The notes under the pieces are model-generated. The model did not search any database, had not been told where the DNA came from, and saw only the letters and a program-made list of their open reading frames with translations. A DNA stretch of 64,000 bases, taken from NCBI GenBank assembly GCA_964016885.1, contig OZ024743.1, forward strand, positions 160,736,712 to 160,800,711, given 5' to 3'. The stretch is from Eledone cirrhosa (Eukaryota; Mollusca; Cephalopoda; Octopoda; Eledonidae). The stretch's first letter is position 1. Every line of letters begins with the position of its first letter. The position numbers and the translations under genes were made by a program. This document shows, in pieces, positions 1-11,594 of this stretch.

Positions 1-1265
1 TACCGCAGAGTAAGAGCAATCTTAAGAACGGAATTGAATGCAAGGAATAGGATCGATGCCATAAACACGCTTGCCATACCAGTAGTAACCTACAGTTACA
101 ATGTCATCAACTGGTCAAGCACAGAGATCCGTAGGCTCGATACAAAAATTCGAAAATTATTAACCATGCACAGAATGCATCACCCTAAGGCAGATATAGA
201 TAGAATATGTCTCCCTAGGAAAGAAGGAGGACGTAGGTTAATCCAGTTAGACATTGCGTTCAAAACTGCAACAATTGGATTATCTACATATCTAAGGGAA
301 TCACATGATTGGATGATCAAACTCGTTTTGAAACACGAAAGCATCAAAAGATCATATTCCATTACATAAGATGCACAAAGATACAGTAATGGACTACAAA
401 TTTCAGAAGTCCCATTTACTGCTGAAATGGAAAACACAGAAAAAGCAAAGCAGGTAAAAGTAACTGCAAAGAAAGAACTGCTACAGAAACTGGCTAAGAA
501 ATGGCAAGAAAAGCCTCTGTATGGAAAATACCCAGAGCGAGCTAACAATCCTGATGTTGACAAAACTTTAACCCATCAGTGGTTGGCATCCTCTGGACTG
601 AAATCGGAGACTGAAGGACTGATTATATCGGCACAAGATCAGTGTCTGCCAACAAAAAATTACCAAGCCAACATAATAAAAAATGGGTGCAGCCCATTAT
701 GCCGTGTATGCAAAAAACAACCAAAGACCATTGACCATATAATTTCAATGTGCAGTCCTATAGCTCCAACCGAATACCTAAACAGGCATGACAGAGCTGC
801 ACAATACATACATTGGATAATGTGTAAGCATTTTGACCTGCCCCATCAAAAGAATTGGTGGGAACATCAACCACCTCCCATACTTGAAAAAGATCACATC
901 TCAATCTTGTGGAATTTAGCATCCAAACAAACCGAAAAATAGATGCAAACAGACCTGATATAATATTGAAAGACTTTCAAAAGAGGGTATGCCTGCTAAT
1001 TGATATGTCTGTTCCAATAGACAAGAATGTATCTATAAAAACATTTGAAAAATTGAGCAAGTATAAGGACCTGGAGATAGAAATTGGAAAAATGTGGAAA
1101 TTGAGAACTAAAACAATACCAGTGGTTGTAGGCGCTCTGGGAATGATACCTAAGGGGTCTAATGATTACTTATCGCAAATCCCAGGAAACCCGCGTATAG
1201 GAGAAATACAAAAGATAGTACTAATGGGAACTGCCCATATACTAAGGAAGTTTCTGTCAATATAA
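1..1265 (+). pseudogene. Edge copy U0 of RLE LINE ORF (5' part outside window)
   Basis: This is the most diverged copy of the array and matches the later units from their YRRVRAIL segment onward. It is broken twice: an AAA to TAA change at 367-369 stops the frame, and a one-base deletion near 915 (GGAATTTAGC against GGAACTTTAGC in the other units) shifts it just before the nuclease region. The zinc knuckle and the RPDI nuclease motif are still readable in two frames. It shares two states with the far edge copy U7 that the interior copies lack, namely GAT at codon 478 and AAC at codon 480, which points to ancestral sequence kept at the array edges. The start lies outside the window. Confidence 0.85.
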
Positions 1266-1524
1266 GTACATCACAAGTCTAAACACTAAAGATGCATGTG
1301 TGAGTATGTATGTTCTTTCTTGAACATGGCGGACCTTGTTGTCTCTTGAGGTCACTGGTTGTGACTTGGTGATAACTCGTATGAACATAAAGCAAGATAA
1401 ATGCAACTGTAATAATAATAATAATAATAAAAAAGCATTCGATAGTTTGCCACACAGTTGGATTGAAAAATGTTTAGAGATTTTCAAAATATCCCCCGTT
1501 GTCAGGAGGTTTTAGTCGTTCAGT

Positions 1525-3279
1525 ATGAAGACATGGAAAACGACACTCCTTTTCTATAGTGAAACAAAATCACTGGAAGCTGGAGAAGTTAATATTAATT
1601 GTGAAATTTTTCAGGGTGACTCTTTATCACCGCTTTTATTCTGCATCGCACTTATACCATTAAGTAAAATGCTCAATGAAACAAAACATGGATATAAAGT
1701 CTATGACAAAACCATTAATCACCTGTTCTACATGGATGACCTGAAACTATTTGCAAAAAATGATGAACAATTGGAAGGGCTATTATCCACTGTGGAGCAG
1801 TTCAGTGATGACATTAAATTGGAGTGTGAACTAGATAAATGCGCCAAAGCAACGTTCACCAGAGGAAAGATGCTGAAGAATTCAGACATTAATCTTGATC
1901 GGGGGAACGTGATAAGAGAACTTGATCAAGAAAAAACTTACAAATATCTAGGTGTTTGTGAAGGAGATGGAATCAAGCACTCGACAATGAGGGAAAGGAT
2001 AAGGAAGGAATGTTACCGCAGAGTAAGAGCAATCTTAAGAACGGAATTGAATGCAAGGAATAGGATCGATGCCATAAACACGCTTGCCATACCAGTAGTA
2101 ACCTACAGTTACAATGTCATCAACTGGTCAAGCACAGAGATCCGTAGGCTCGATACAAAAATTCGAAAATTCTTAACCATGCACAGAATGCATCACTCTA
2201 AGGCAGATATAGATAGAATATATCTCCCTAGGAAAGAAGGAGGACGTGGGTTAATCCAGTTAGAAATTGCGTTGAAAACTGCAACAATTGGATTATCTAC
2301 ATATCTAAGGGAATCACATGTATGGATGATCAAACTCGTTTTGAAACACGAAAGCATCAAAAGATCATATTCCATTACAAAAGATGCACAAAGATACAGT
2401 AATGGACTACAAATTTCAGAAGTCCCATTTACTGTTGAAATGGAAAACACAGAAAAAGCAAAGCAGGTAAAAGAAACTGCAAAGAAAGAACTGCTACAGA
2501 AACTGGCTAAGAAATGGCAAGAAAAGCCTCTGTATGGAAAATACCCAGAGCGAGCTAACAATCCTGATGTTGACAAAACTTTAACCCATCCGTGGTTGGC
2601 ATCCTCTGGACTGAAATCGGAGACTGAAGGACTGATTATATCAGCACGAGATCAGTGTCTGCCAACAAAAAATTACCAAGCCAACATAATAAAAAATGGA
2701 TGCAGCCCATTATGCCGTGTATGCAAAAAACAACCAGAGACCATTGACCATATAATTTCAATGTGCAGTCCTATAGCTCTAACCGAATACCTAAACAGGC
2801 ATGACAGAGCTGCACAATACATACATTGGATAATGTGTAAGCATTTTGACCTGCCCCATCAAAAGAATTGGTGGGAACATCAACCACCTCCCATACTTGA
2901 AAAAGATCACATCTCAATCTTGTGGAACTTTAGCATCCAAACAAACCGAAAAATAAATGCAAATAGACCTGATATAATATTGAAGGACTTTAAAAATAGG
3001 GTATGCCTGCTAATTGATATGTCTGTTCCAATAGACAAGAATGTATCTATAAAAACATTCGAAAAATTGAGCAAGTATAAGGACCTGGAAATAGAAATTG
3101 GAAAAATGTGGAAATTGAGAACTAAAACAATACCAGTGGTTGTAGGCGCTCTGGGAATGATACCTAAGGGGTCTAATGATTACTTATCGCAAATCCCAGG
3201 AAACCCGCGTATAGGAGAAATACAAAAGATAGTACTAATGGGAACTGCCCATATACTAAGGAAGATTCTGTCAATATAA
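1525..3279 (+). CDS. RLE LINE C-terminal ORF, copy U1 (RT end, zinc knuckle, endonuclease)
   Basis: 584 codons encoding the C-terminal part of a single-ORF non-LTR retrotransposon protein. Seen: RT motif B FQGDSLSPLLF at residues 29-39, the RT catalytic YMDD at 69-72, a thumb-like region, a zinc knuckle C397-x2-C400-x8-H409-x4-C414, and a restriction-like endonuclease signature with P482-D483, D498 and a downstream K-x-x-K-Y at 514-518. By family knowledge this nuclease nicks target DNA and the RT copies RNA from the nick. RT motifs before A are missing, so the product cannot be an active polymerase. The frame continues upstream through a TAG at 1513-1515 to RT motif A at about 1431, so the ATG is only the first Met after that stop. 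Variant states: C101, E317. R4/Dong is my best clade guess from motif style and TAA flanks. Confidence 0.85.
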   Translation: MKTWKTTLLFYSETKSLEAGEVNINCEIFQGDSLSPLLFCIALIPLSKMLNETKHGYKVYDKTINHLFYMDDLKLFAKNDEQLEGLLSTVEQFSDDIKLECELDKCAKATFTRGKMLKNSDINLDRGNVIRELDQEKTYKYLGVCEGDGIKHSTMRERIRKECYRRVRAILRTELNARNRIDAINTLAIPVVTYSYNVINWSSTEIRRLDTKIRKFLTMHRMHHSKADIDRIYLPRKEGGRGLIQLEIALKTATIGLSTYLRESHVWMIKLVLKHESIKRSYSITKDAQRYSNGLQISEVPFTVEMENTEKAKQVKETAKKELLQKLAKKWQEKPLYGKYPERANNPDVDKTLTHPWLASSGLKSETEGLIISARDQCLPTKNYQANIIKNGCSPLCRVCKKQPETIDHIISMCSPIALTEYLNRHDRAAQYIHWIMCKHFDLPHQKNWWEHQPPPILEKDHISILWNFSIQTNRKINANRPDIILKDFKNRVCLLIDMSVPIDKNVSIKTFEKLSKYKDLEIEIGKMWKLRTKTIPVVVGALGMIPKGSNDYLSQIPGNPRIGEIQKIVLMGTAHILRKILSI

Positions 3280-3538
3280 GTACATCACAAGTCTAAACAC
3301 TAAAGATGCATGTGTGAGTATGTATGTTCTTTCTTGAACATGGCGGACCTTGTTGTCTCTTGAGGTCACTGGTTGTGACTTGGTGATAACTCGTATGAAC
3401 ATAAAGCAAGATAAATGCAACTGTAATAATAATAATAATAATAAAAAAGCATTCGATAGTTTGCCACACAGTTGGATTGAAAAATGTTTAGAGATTTTCA
3501 AAATATCCCCCGTTGTCAGGAGGTTTTAGTCGTTCAGT

Positions 3539-5293
3539 ATGAAGACATGGAAAACGACACTCCTTTTCTATAGTGAAACAAAATCACTGGAAGCTGGAGA
3601 AGTTAATATTAATTGTGAAATTTTTCAGGGTGACTCTTTATCACCGCTTTTATTCTGCATCGCACTTATACCATTAAGTAAAATGCTCAATGAAACAAAA
3701 CATGGATATAAAGTCTATGACAAAACCATTAATCACCTGTTCTACATGGATGACCTGAAACTATTTGCAAAAAATGATGAACAATTGGAAGGGCTATTAT
3801 CCACTGTGGAGCAGTTCAGTGATGACATTAAATTGGAGTTTGAACTAGATAAATGCGCCAAAGCAACGTTCACCAGAGGAAAGATGCTGAAGAATTCAGA
3901 CATTAATCTTGATCGGGGGAACGTGATAAGAGAACTTGATCAAGAAAAAACTTACAAATATCTAGGTGTTTGTGAAGGAGATGGAATCAAGCACTCGACA
4001 ATGAGGGAAAGGATAAGGAAGGAATGTTACCGCAGAGTAAGAGCAATCTTAAGAACGGAATTGAATGCAAGGAATAGGATCGATGCCATAAACACCCTTG
4101 CCATACCAGTAGTAACCTACAGTTACAATGTCATCAACTGGTCAAGCACAGAGATCCGTAGGCTCGATACAAAAATTCGAAAATTCTTAACCATGCACAG
4201 AATGCATCACTCTAAGGCAGATATAGATAGAATATATCTCCCTAGGAAAGAAGGAGGACGTGGGTTAATCCAGTTAGAAATTGCGTTGAAAACTGCAACA
4301 ATTGGATTATCTACATATCTAAGGGAATCACATGTATGGATGATCAAACTCGTTTTGAAACACGAAAGCATCAAAAGATCATATTCCATTACAAAAGATG
4401 CACAAAGATACAGTAATGGACTACAAATTTCAGAAGTCCCATTTACTGTTGAAATGGAAAACACAGAAAAAGCAAAGCAGGTAAAAGTAACTGCAAAGAA
4501 AGAACTGCTACAGAAACTGGCTAAGAAATGGCAAGAAAAGCCTCTGTATGGAAAATACCCAGAGCGAGCTAACAATCCTGATGTTGACAAAACTTTAACC
4601 CATCCGTGGTTGGCATCCTCTGGACTGAAATCGGAGACTGAAGGACTGATTATATCAGCACGAGATCAGTGTCTGCCAACAAAAAATTACCAAGCCAACA
4701 TAATAAAAAATGGATGCAGCCCATTATGCCGCGTATGCAAAAAACAACCAGAGACCATTGACCATATAATTTCAATGTGCAGTCCTATAGCTCTAACCGA
4801 ATACCTAAACAGGCATGACAGAGCTGCACAATACATACATTGGATAATGTGTAAGCATTTTGACCTGCCCCATCAAAAGAATTGGTGGGAACATCAACCA
4901 CCTCCCATACTTGAAAAAGATCACATCTCAATCTTGTGGAACTTTAGCATCCAAACAAACCGAAAAATAAATGCAAATAGACCTGATATAATATTGAAGG
5001 ACTTTAAAAATAGGGTATGCCTGCTAATTGATATGTCTGTTCCAATAGACAAGAATGTATCTATAAAAACATTCGAAAAATTGAGCAAGTATAAGGACCT
5101 GGAAATAGAAATTGGAAAAATGTGGAAATTGAGAACTAAAACAATACCAGTGGTTGTAGGCGCTCTGGGAATGATACCTAAGGGGTCTAATGATTACTTA
5201 TCGCAAATCCCAGGAAACCCGCGTATAGGAGAAATACAAAAGATAGTACTAATGGGAACTGCCCATATACTAAGGAAGATTCTGTCAATATAA
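3539..5293 (+). CDS. RLE LINE C-terminal ORF, copy U2
   Basis: Full-length 584-codon copy with all motifs described for U1. Diagnostic states are F101, V317, ACC for the threonine codon of the INTLAIP segment and CGC for the arginine of the zinc knuckle. At these four sites it equals U5 and differs from its neighbour U1. The in-frame TAG lies at 3527-3529. There is no frameshift or internal stop. Expression is unproven: the only upstream DNA is the 3' UTR and (TAA)n tail of U1. Confidence 0.83.
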   Translation: MKTWKTTLLFYSETKSLEAGEVNINCEIFQGDSLSPLLFCIALIPLSKMLNETKHGYKVYDKTINHLFYMDDLKLFAKNDEQLEGLLSTVEQFSDDIKLEFELDKCAKATFTRGKMLKNSDINLDRGNVIRELDQEKTYKYLGVCEGDGIKHSTMRERIRKECYRRVRAILRTELNARNRIDAINTLAIPVVTYSYNVINWSSTEIRRLDTKIRKFLTMHRMHHSKADIDRIYLPRKEGGRGLIQLEIALKTATIGLSTYLRESHVWMIKLVLKHESIKRSYSITKDAQRYSNGLQISEVPFTVEMENTEKAKQVKVTAKKELLQKLAKKWQEKPLYGKYPERANNPDVDKTLTHPWLASSGLKSETEGLIISARDQCLPTKNYQANIIKNGCSPLCRVCKKQPETIDHIISMCSPIALTEYLNRHDRAAQYIHWIMCKHFDLPHQKNWWEHQPPPILEKDHISILWNFSIQTNRKINANRPDIILKDFKNRVCLLIDMSVPIDKNVSIKTFEKLSKYKDLEIEIGKMWKLRTKTIPVVVGALGMIPKGSNDYLSQIPGNPRIGEIQKIVLMGTAHILRKILSI

Positions 5294-5552
5294 GTACATC
5301 ACAAGTCTAAACACTAAAGATGCATGTGTGAGTATGTATGTTCTTTCTTGAACATGGCGGACCTTGTTGTCTCTTGAGGTCACTGGTTGTGACTTGGTGA
5401 TAACTCGTATGAACATAAAGCAAGATAAATGCAACTGTAATAATAATAATAATAATAAAAAAGCATTCGATAGTTTGCCACACAGTTGGATTGAAAAATG
5501 TTTAGAGATTTTCAAAATATCCCCCGTTGTCAGGAGGTTTTAGTCGTTCAGT

Positions 5553-7307
5553 ATGAAGACATGGAAAACGACACTCCTTTTCTATAGTGAAACAAAATCA
5601 CTGGAAGCTGGAGAAGTTAATATTAATTGTGAAATTTTTCAGGGTGACTCTTTATCACCGCTTTTATTCTGCATCGCACTTATACCATTAAGTAAAATGC
5701 TCAATGAAACAAAACATGGATATAAAGTCTATGACAAAACCATTAATCACCTGTTCTACATGGATGACCTGAAACTATTTGCAAAAAATGATGAACAATT
5801 GGAAGGGCTATTATCCACTGTGGAGCAGTTCAGTGATGACATTAAATTGGAGTGTGAACTAGATAAATGCGCCAAAGCAACGTTCACCAGAGGAAAGATG
5901 CTGAAGAATTCAGACATTAATCTTGATCGGGGGAACGTGATAAGAGAACTTGATCAAGAAAAAACTTACAAATATCTAGGTGTTTGTGAAGGAGATGGAA
6001 TCAAGCACTCGACAATGAGGGAAAGGATAAGGAAGGAATGTTACCGCAGAGTAAGAGCAATCTTAAGAACGGAATTGAATGCAAGGAATAGGATCGATGC
6101 CATAAACACCCTTGCCATACCAGTAGTAACCTACAGTTACAATGTCATCAACTGGTCAAGCACAGAGATCCGTAGGCTCGATACAAAAATTCGAAAATTC
6201 TTAACCATGCACAGAATGCATCACTCTAAGGCAGATATAGATAGAATATATCTCCCTAGGAAAGAAGGAGGACGTGGGTTAATCCAGTTAGAAATTGCGT
6301 TGAAAACTGCAACAATTGGATTATCTACATATCTAAGGGAATCACATGTATGGATGATCAAACTCGTTTTGAAACACGAAAGCATCAAAAGATCATATTC
6401 CATTACAAAAGATGCACAAAGATACAGTAATGGACTACAAATTTCAGAAGTCCCATTTACTGTTGAAATGGAAAACACAGAAAAAGCAAAGCAGGTAAAA
6501 GTAACTGCAAAGAAAGAACTGCTACAGAAACTGGCTAAGAAATGGCAAGAAAAGCCTCTGTATGGAAAATACCCAGAGCGAGCTAATAATCCTGATGTTG
6601 ACAAAACTTTAACCCATCCGTGGTTGGCATCCTCTGGACTGAAATCGGAGACTGAAGGACTGATTATATCAGCACGAGATCAGTGTCTGCCAACAAAAAA
6701 TTACCAAGCCAACATAATAAAAAATGGATGCAGCCCATTATGCCGCGTATGTAAAAAACAACCAGAGACCATTGACCATATAATTTCAATGTGCAGTCCT
6801 ATAGCTCTAACCGAATACCTAAACAGGCATGACAGAGCTGCACAATACATACATTGGATAATGTGTAAGCATTTTGACCTGCCCCATCAAAAGAATTGGT
6901 GGGAACATCAACCACCTCCCATACTTGAAAAAGATCACATCTCAATCTTGTGGAACTTTAGCATCCAAACAAACCGAAAAATAAATGCAAATAGACCTGA
7001 TATAATATTGAAGGACTTTAAAAATAGGGTATGCCTGCTAATTGATATGTCTGTTCCAATAGAAAAGAATGTATCTATAAAAACATTCGAAAAATTGAGC
7101 AAGTATAAGGACCTGGAAATAGAAATTGGAAAAATGTGGAAATTGAGAACTAAAACAATACCAGTGGTTGTAGGCGCTCTGGGAATGATACCTAAGGGGT
7201 CTAATGATTACTTATCGCAAATCCCAGGAAACCCGCGTATAGGAGAAATACAAAAGATAGTACTAATGGGAACTGCCCATATACTAAGGAAGATTCTGTC
7301 AATATAA
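5553..7307 (+). CDS. RLE LINE C-terminal ORF, copy U3
   Basis: Intact 584-codon copy. States are C101, ACC, V317 and CGC. It also has three private changes: TGC to TGT in the zinc-knuckle cysteine codon (silent), AAC to AAT in the RANNPD segment (silent) and D504E shortly after the nuclease aspartate. It does not match U6, its counterpart one three-unit block later, although the flanking pairs U1/U4 and U2/U5 do match. The upstream TAG is at 5541-5543. Confidence 0.83.
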   Translation: MKTWKTTLLFYSETKSLEAGEVNINCEIFQGDSLSPLLFCIALIPLSKMLNETKHGYKVYDKTINHLFYMDDLKLFAKNDEQLEGLLSTVEQFSDDIKLECELDKCAKATFTRGKMLKNSDINLDRGNVIRELDQEKTYKYLGVCEGDGIKHSTMRERIRKECYRRVRAILRTELNARNRIDAINTLAIPVVTYSYNVINWSSTEIRRLDTKIRKFLTMHRMHHSKADIDRIYLPRKEGGRGLIQLEIALKTATIGLSTYLRESHVWMIKLVLKHESIKRSYSITKDAQRYSNGLQISEVPFTVEMENTEKAKQVKVTAKKELLQKLAKKWQEKPLYGKYPERANNPDVDKTLTHPWLASSGLKSETEGLIISARDQCLPTKNYQANIIKNGCSPLCRVCKKQPETIDHIISMCSPIALTEYLNRHDRAAQYIHWIMCKHFDLPHQKNWWEHQPPPILEKDHISILWNFSIQTNRKINANRPDIILKDFKNRVCLLIDMSVPIEKNVSIKTFEKLSKYKDLEIEIGKMWKLRTKTIPVVVGALGMIPKGSNDYLSQIPGNPRIGEIQKIVLMGTAHILRKILSI

Positions 7308-7566
7308 GTACATCACAAGTCTAAACACTAAAGATGCATGTGTGAGTATGTATGTTCTTTCTTGAACATGGCGGACCTTGTTGTCTCTTGAGGTCACTGG
7401 TTGTGACTTGGTGATAACTCGTATGAACATAAAGCAAGATAAATGCAACTGTAATAATAATAATAATAATAAAAAAGCATTCGATAGTTTGCCACACAGT
7501 TGGATTGAAAAATGTTTAGAGATTTTCAAAATATCCCCCGTTGTCAGGAGGTTTTAGTCGTTCAGT

Positions 7567-9321
7567 ATGAAGACATGGAAAACGACACTCCTTTTCTATA
7601 GTGAAACAAAATCACTGGAAGCTGGAGAAGTTAATATTAATTGTGAAATTTTTCAGGGTGACTCTTTATCACCGCTTTTATTCTGCATCGCACTTATACC
7701 ATTAAGTAAAATGCTCAATGAAACAAAACATGGATATAAAGTCTATGACAAAACCATTAATCACCTGTTCTACATGGATGACCTGAAACTATTTGCAAAA
7801 AATGATGAACAATTGGAAGGGCTATTATCCACTGTGGAGCAGTTCAGTGATGACATTAAATTGGAGTGTGAACTAGATAAATGCGCCAAAGCAACGTTCA
7901 CCAGAGGAAAGATGCTGAAGAATTCAGACATTAATCTTGATCGGGGGAACGTGATAAGAGAACTTGATCAAGAAAAAACTTACAAATATCTAGGTGTTTG
8001 TGAAGGAGATGGAATCAAGCACTCGACAATGAGGGAAAGGATAAGGAAGGAATGTTACCGCAGAGTAAGAGCAATCTTAAGAACGGAATTGAATGCAAGG
8101 AATAGGATCGATGCCATAAACACGCTTGCCATACCAGTAGTAACCTACAGTTACAATGTCATCAACTGGTCAAGCACAGAGATCCGTAGGCTCGATACAA
8201 AAATTCGAAAATTCTTAACCATGCACAGAATGCATCACTCTAAGGCAGATATAGATAGAATATATCTCCCTAGGAAAGAAGGAGGACGTGGGTTAATCCA
8301 GTTAGAAATTGCGTTGAAAACTGCAACAATTGGATTATCTACATATCTAAGGGAATCACATGTATGGATGATCAAACTCGTTTTGAAACACGAAAGCATC
8401 AAAAGATCATATTCCATTACAAAAGATGCACAAAGATACAGTAATGGACTACAAATTTCAGAAGTCCCATTTACTGTTGAAATGGAAAACACAGAAAAAG
8501 CAAAGCAGGTAAAAGAAACTGCAAAGAAAGAACTGCTACAGAAACTGGCTAAGAAATGGCAAGAAAAGCCTCTGTATGGAAAATACCCAGAGCGAGCTAA
8601 CAATCCTGATGTTGACAAAACTTTAACCCATCCGTGGTTGGCATCCTCTGGACTGAAATCGGAGACTGAAGGACTGATTATATCAGCACGAGATCAGTGT
8701 CTGCCAACAAAAAATTACCAAGCCAACATAATAAAAAATGGATGCAGCCCATTATGCCGTGTATGCAAAAAACAACCAGAGACCATTGACCATATAATTT
8801 CAATGTGCAGTCCTATAGCTCTAACCGAATACCTAAACAGGCATGACAGAGCTGCACAATACATACATTGGATAATGTGTAAGCATTTTGACCTGCCCCA
8901 TCAAAAGAATTGGTGGGAACATCAACCACCTCCCATACTTGAAAAAGATCACATCTCAATCTTGTGGAACTTTAGCATCCAAACAAACCGAAAAATAAAT
9001 GCAAATAGACCTGATATAATATTGAAGGACTTTAAAAATAGGGTATGCCTGCTAATTGATATGTCTGTTCCAATAGACAAGAATGTATCTATAAAAACAT
9101 TCGAAAAATTGAGCAAGTATAAGGACCTGGAAATAGAAATTGGAAAAATGTGGAAATTGAGAACTAAAACAATACCAGTGGTTGTAGGCGCTCTGGGAAT
9201 GATACCTAAGGGGTCTAATGATTACTTATCGCAAATCCCAGGAAACCCGCGTATAGGAGAAATACAAAAGATAGTACTAATGGGAACTGCCCATATACTA
9301 AGGAAGATTCTGTCAATATAA
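7567..9321 (+). CDS. RLE LINE C-terminal ORF, copy U4
   Basis: Intact 584-codon copy carrying C101, ACG, E317 and CGT. At every diagnostic position I compared it is the same as U1, three monomers (6042 bp) upstream, including the rare E317. The upstream TAG is at 7555-7557. Catalytic residues (YMDD, the C-C-H-C zinc ligands, PD and D498) are unchanged. Confidence 0.83.
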   Translation: MKTWKTTLLFYSETKSLEAGEVNINCEIFQGDSLSPLLFCIALIPLSKMLNETKHGYKVYDKTINHLFYMDDLKLFAKNDEQLEGLLSTVEQFSDDIKLECELDKCAKATFTRGKMLKNSDINLDRGNVIRELDQEKTYKYLGVCEGDGIKHSTMRERIRKECYRRVRAILRTELNARNRIDAINTLAIPVVTYSYNVINWSSTEIRRLDTKIRKFLTMHRMHHSKADIDRIYLPRKEGGRGLIQLEIALKTATIGLSTYLRESHVWMIKLVLKHESIKRSYSITKDAQRYSNGLQISEVPFTVEMENTEKAKQVKETAKKELLQKLAKKWQEKPLYGKYPERANNPDVDKTLTHPWLASSGLKSETEGLIISARDQCLPTKNYQANIIKNGCSPLCRVCKKQPETIDHIISMCSPIALTEYLNRHDRAAQYIHWIMCKHFDLPHQKNWWEHQPPPILEKDHISILWNFSIQTNRKINANRPDIILKDFKNRVCLLIDMSVPIDKNVSIKTFEKLSKYKDLEIEIGKMWKLRTKTIPVVVGALGMIPKGSNDYLSQIPGNPRIGEIQKIVLMGTAHILRKILSI

Positions 9322-9580
9322 GTACATCACAAGTCTAAACACTAAAGATGCATGTGTGAGTATGTATGTTCTTTCTTGAACATGGCGGACCTTGTTGTCT
9401 CTTGAGGTCACTGGTTGTGACTTGGTGATAACTCGTATGAACATAAAGCAAGATAAATGCAACTGTAATAATAATAATAATAATAAAAAAGCATTCGATA
9501 GTTTGCCACACAGTTGGATTGAAAAATGTTTAGAGATTTTCAAAATATCCCCCGTTGTCAGGAGGTTTTAGTCGTTCAGT

Positions 9581-11335
9581 ATGAAGACATGGAAAACGAC
9601 ACTCCTTTTCTATAGTGAAACAAAATCACTGGAAGCTGGAGAAGTTAATATTAATTGTGAAATTTTTCAGGGTGACTCTTTATCACCGCTTTTATTCTGC
9701 ATCGCACTTATACCATTAAGTAAAATGCTCAATGAAACAAAACATGGATATAAAGTCTATGACAAAACCATTAATCACCTGTTCTACATGGATGACCTGA
9801 AACTATTTGCAAAAAATGATGAACAATTGGAAGGGCTATTATCCACTGTGGAGCAGTTCAGTGATGACATTAAATTGGAGTTTGAACTAGATAAATGCGC
9901 CAAAGCAACGTTCACCAGAGGAAAGATGCTGAAGAATTCAGACATTAATCTTGATCGGGGGAACGTGATAAGAGAACTTGATCAAGAAAAAACTTACAAA
10001 TATCTAGGTGTTTGTGAAGGAGATGGAATCAAGCACTCGACAATGAGGGAAAGGATAAGGAAGGAATGTTACCGCAGAGTAAGAGCAATCTTAAGAACGG
10101 AATTGAATGCAAGGAATAGGATCGATGCCATAAACACCCTTGCCATACCAGTAGTAACCTACAGTTACAATGTCATCAACTGGTCAAGCACAGAGATCCG
10201 TAGGCTCGATACAAAAATTCGAAAATTCTTAACCATGCACAGAATGCATCACTCTAAGGCAGATATAGATAGAATATATCTCCCTAGGAAAGAAGGAGGA
10301 CGTGGGTTAATCCAGTTAGAAATTGCGTTGAAAACTGCAACAATTGGATTATCTACATATCTAAGGGAATCACATGTATGGATGATCAAACTCGTTTTGA
10401 AACACGAAAGCATCAAAAGATCATATTCCATTACAAAAGATGCACAAAGATACAGTAATGGACTACAAATTTCAGAAGTCCCATTTACTGTTGAAATGGA
10501 AAACACAGAAAAAGCAAAGCAGGTAAAAGTAACTGCAAAGAAAGAACTGCTACAGAAACTGGCTAAGAAATGGCAAGAAAAGCCTCTGTATGGAAAATAC
10601 CCAGAGCGAGCTAACAATCCTGATGTTGACAAAACTTTAACCCATCCGTGGTTGGCATCCTCTGGACTGAAATCGGAGACTGAAGGACTGATTATATCAG
10701 CACGAGATCAGTGTCTGCCAACAAAAAATTACCAAGCCAACATAATAAAAAATGGATGCAGCCCATTATGCCGCGTATGCAAAAAACAACCAGAGACCAT
10801 TGACCATATAATTTCAATGTGCAGTCCTATAGCTCTAACCGAATACCTAAACAGGCATGACAGAGCTGCACAATACATACATTGGATAATGTGTAAGCAT
10901 TTTGACCTGCCCCATCAAAAGAATTGGTGGGAACATCAACCACCTCCCATACTTGAAAAAGATCACATCTCAATCTTGTGGAACTTTAGCATCCAAACAA
11001 ACCGAAAAATAAATGCAAATAGACCTGATATAATATTGAAGGACTTTAAAAATAGGGTATGCCTGCTAATTGATATGTCTGTTCCAATAGACAAGAATGT
11101 ATCTATAAAAACATTCGAAAAATTGAGCAAGTATAAGGACCTGGAAATAGAAATTGGAAAAATGTGGAAATTGAGAACTAAAACAATACCAGTGGTTGTA
11201 GGCGCTCTGGGAATGATACCTAAGGGGTCTAATGATTACTTATCGCAAATCCCAGGAAACCCGCGTATAGGAGAAATACAAAAGATAGTACTAATGGGAA
11301 CTGCCCATATACTAAGGAAGATTCTGTCAATATAA
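9581..11335 (+). CDS. RLE LINE C-terminal ORF, copy U5
   Basis: Intact 584-codon copy carrying F101, ACC, V317 and CGC, the same combination as U2. With U4 it repeats the order U1-U2, showing that a block of at least two monomers was duplicated. The upstream TAG is at 9569-9571. No private amino acid change was seen. Confidence 0.83.
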   Translation: MKTWKTTLLFYSETKSLEAGEVNINCEIFQGDSLSPLLFCIALIPLSKMLNETKHGYKVYDKTINHLFYMDDLKLFAKNDEQLEGLLSTVEQFSDDIKLEFELDKCAKATFTRGKMLKNSDINLDRGNVIRELDQEKTYKYLGVCEGDGIKHSTMRERIRKECYRRVRAILRTELNARNRIDAINTLAIPVVTYSYNVINWSSTEIRRLDTKIRKFLTMHRMHHSKADIDRIYLPRKEGGRGLIQLEIALKTATIGLSTYLRESHVWMIKLVLKHESIKRSYSITKDAQRYSNGLQISEVPFTVEMENTEKAKQVKVTAKKELLQKLAKKWQEKPLYGKYPERANNPDVDKTLTHPWLASSGLKSETEGLIISARDQCLPTKNYQANIIKNGCSPLCRVCKKQPETIDHIISMCSPIALTEYLNRHDRAAQYIHWIMCKHFDLPHQKNWWEHQPPPILEKDHISILWNFSIQTNRKINANRPDIILKDFKNRVCLLIDMSVPIDKNVSIKTFEKLSKYKDLEIEIGKMWKLRTKTIPVVVGALGMIPKGSNDYLSQIPGNPRIGEIQKIVLMGTAHILRKILSI

Positions 11336-11594
11336 GTACATCACAAGTCTAAACACTAAAGATGCATGTGTGAGTATGTATGTTCTTTCTTGAACATGGC
11401 GGACCTTGTTGTCTCTTGAGGTCACTGGTTGTGACTTGGTGATAACTCGTATGAACATAAAGCAAGATAAATGCAACTGTAATAATAATAATAATAATAA
11501 AAAAGCATTCGATAGTTTGCCACACAGTTGGATTGAAAAATGTTTAGAGATTTTCAAAATATCCCCCGTTGTCAGGAGGTTTTAGTCGTTCAGT

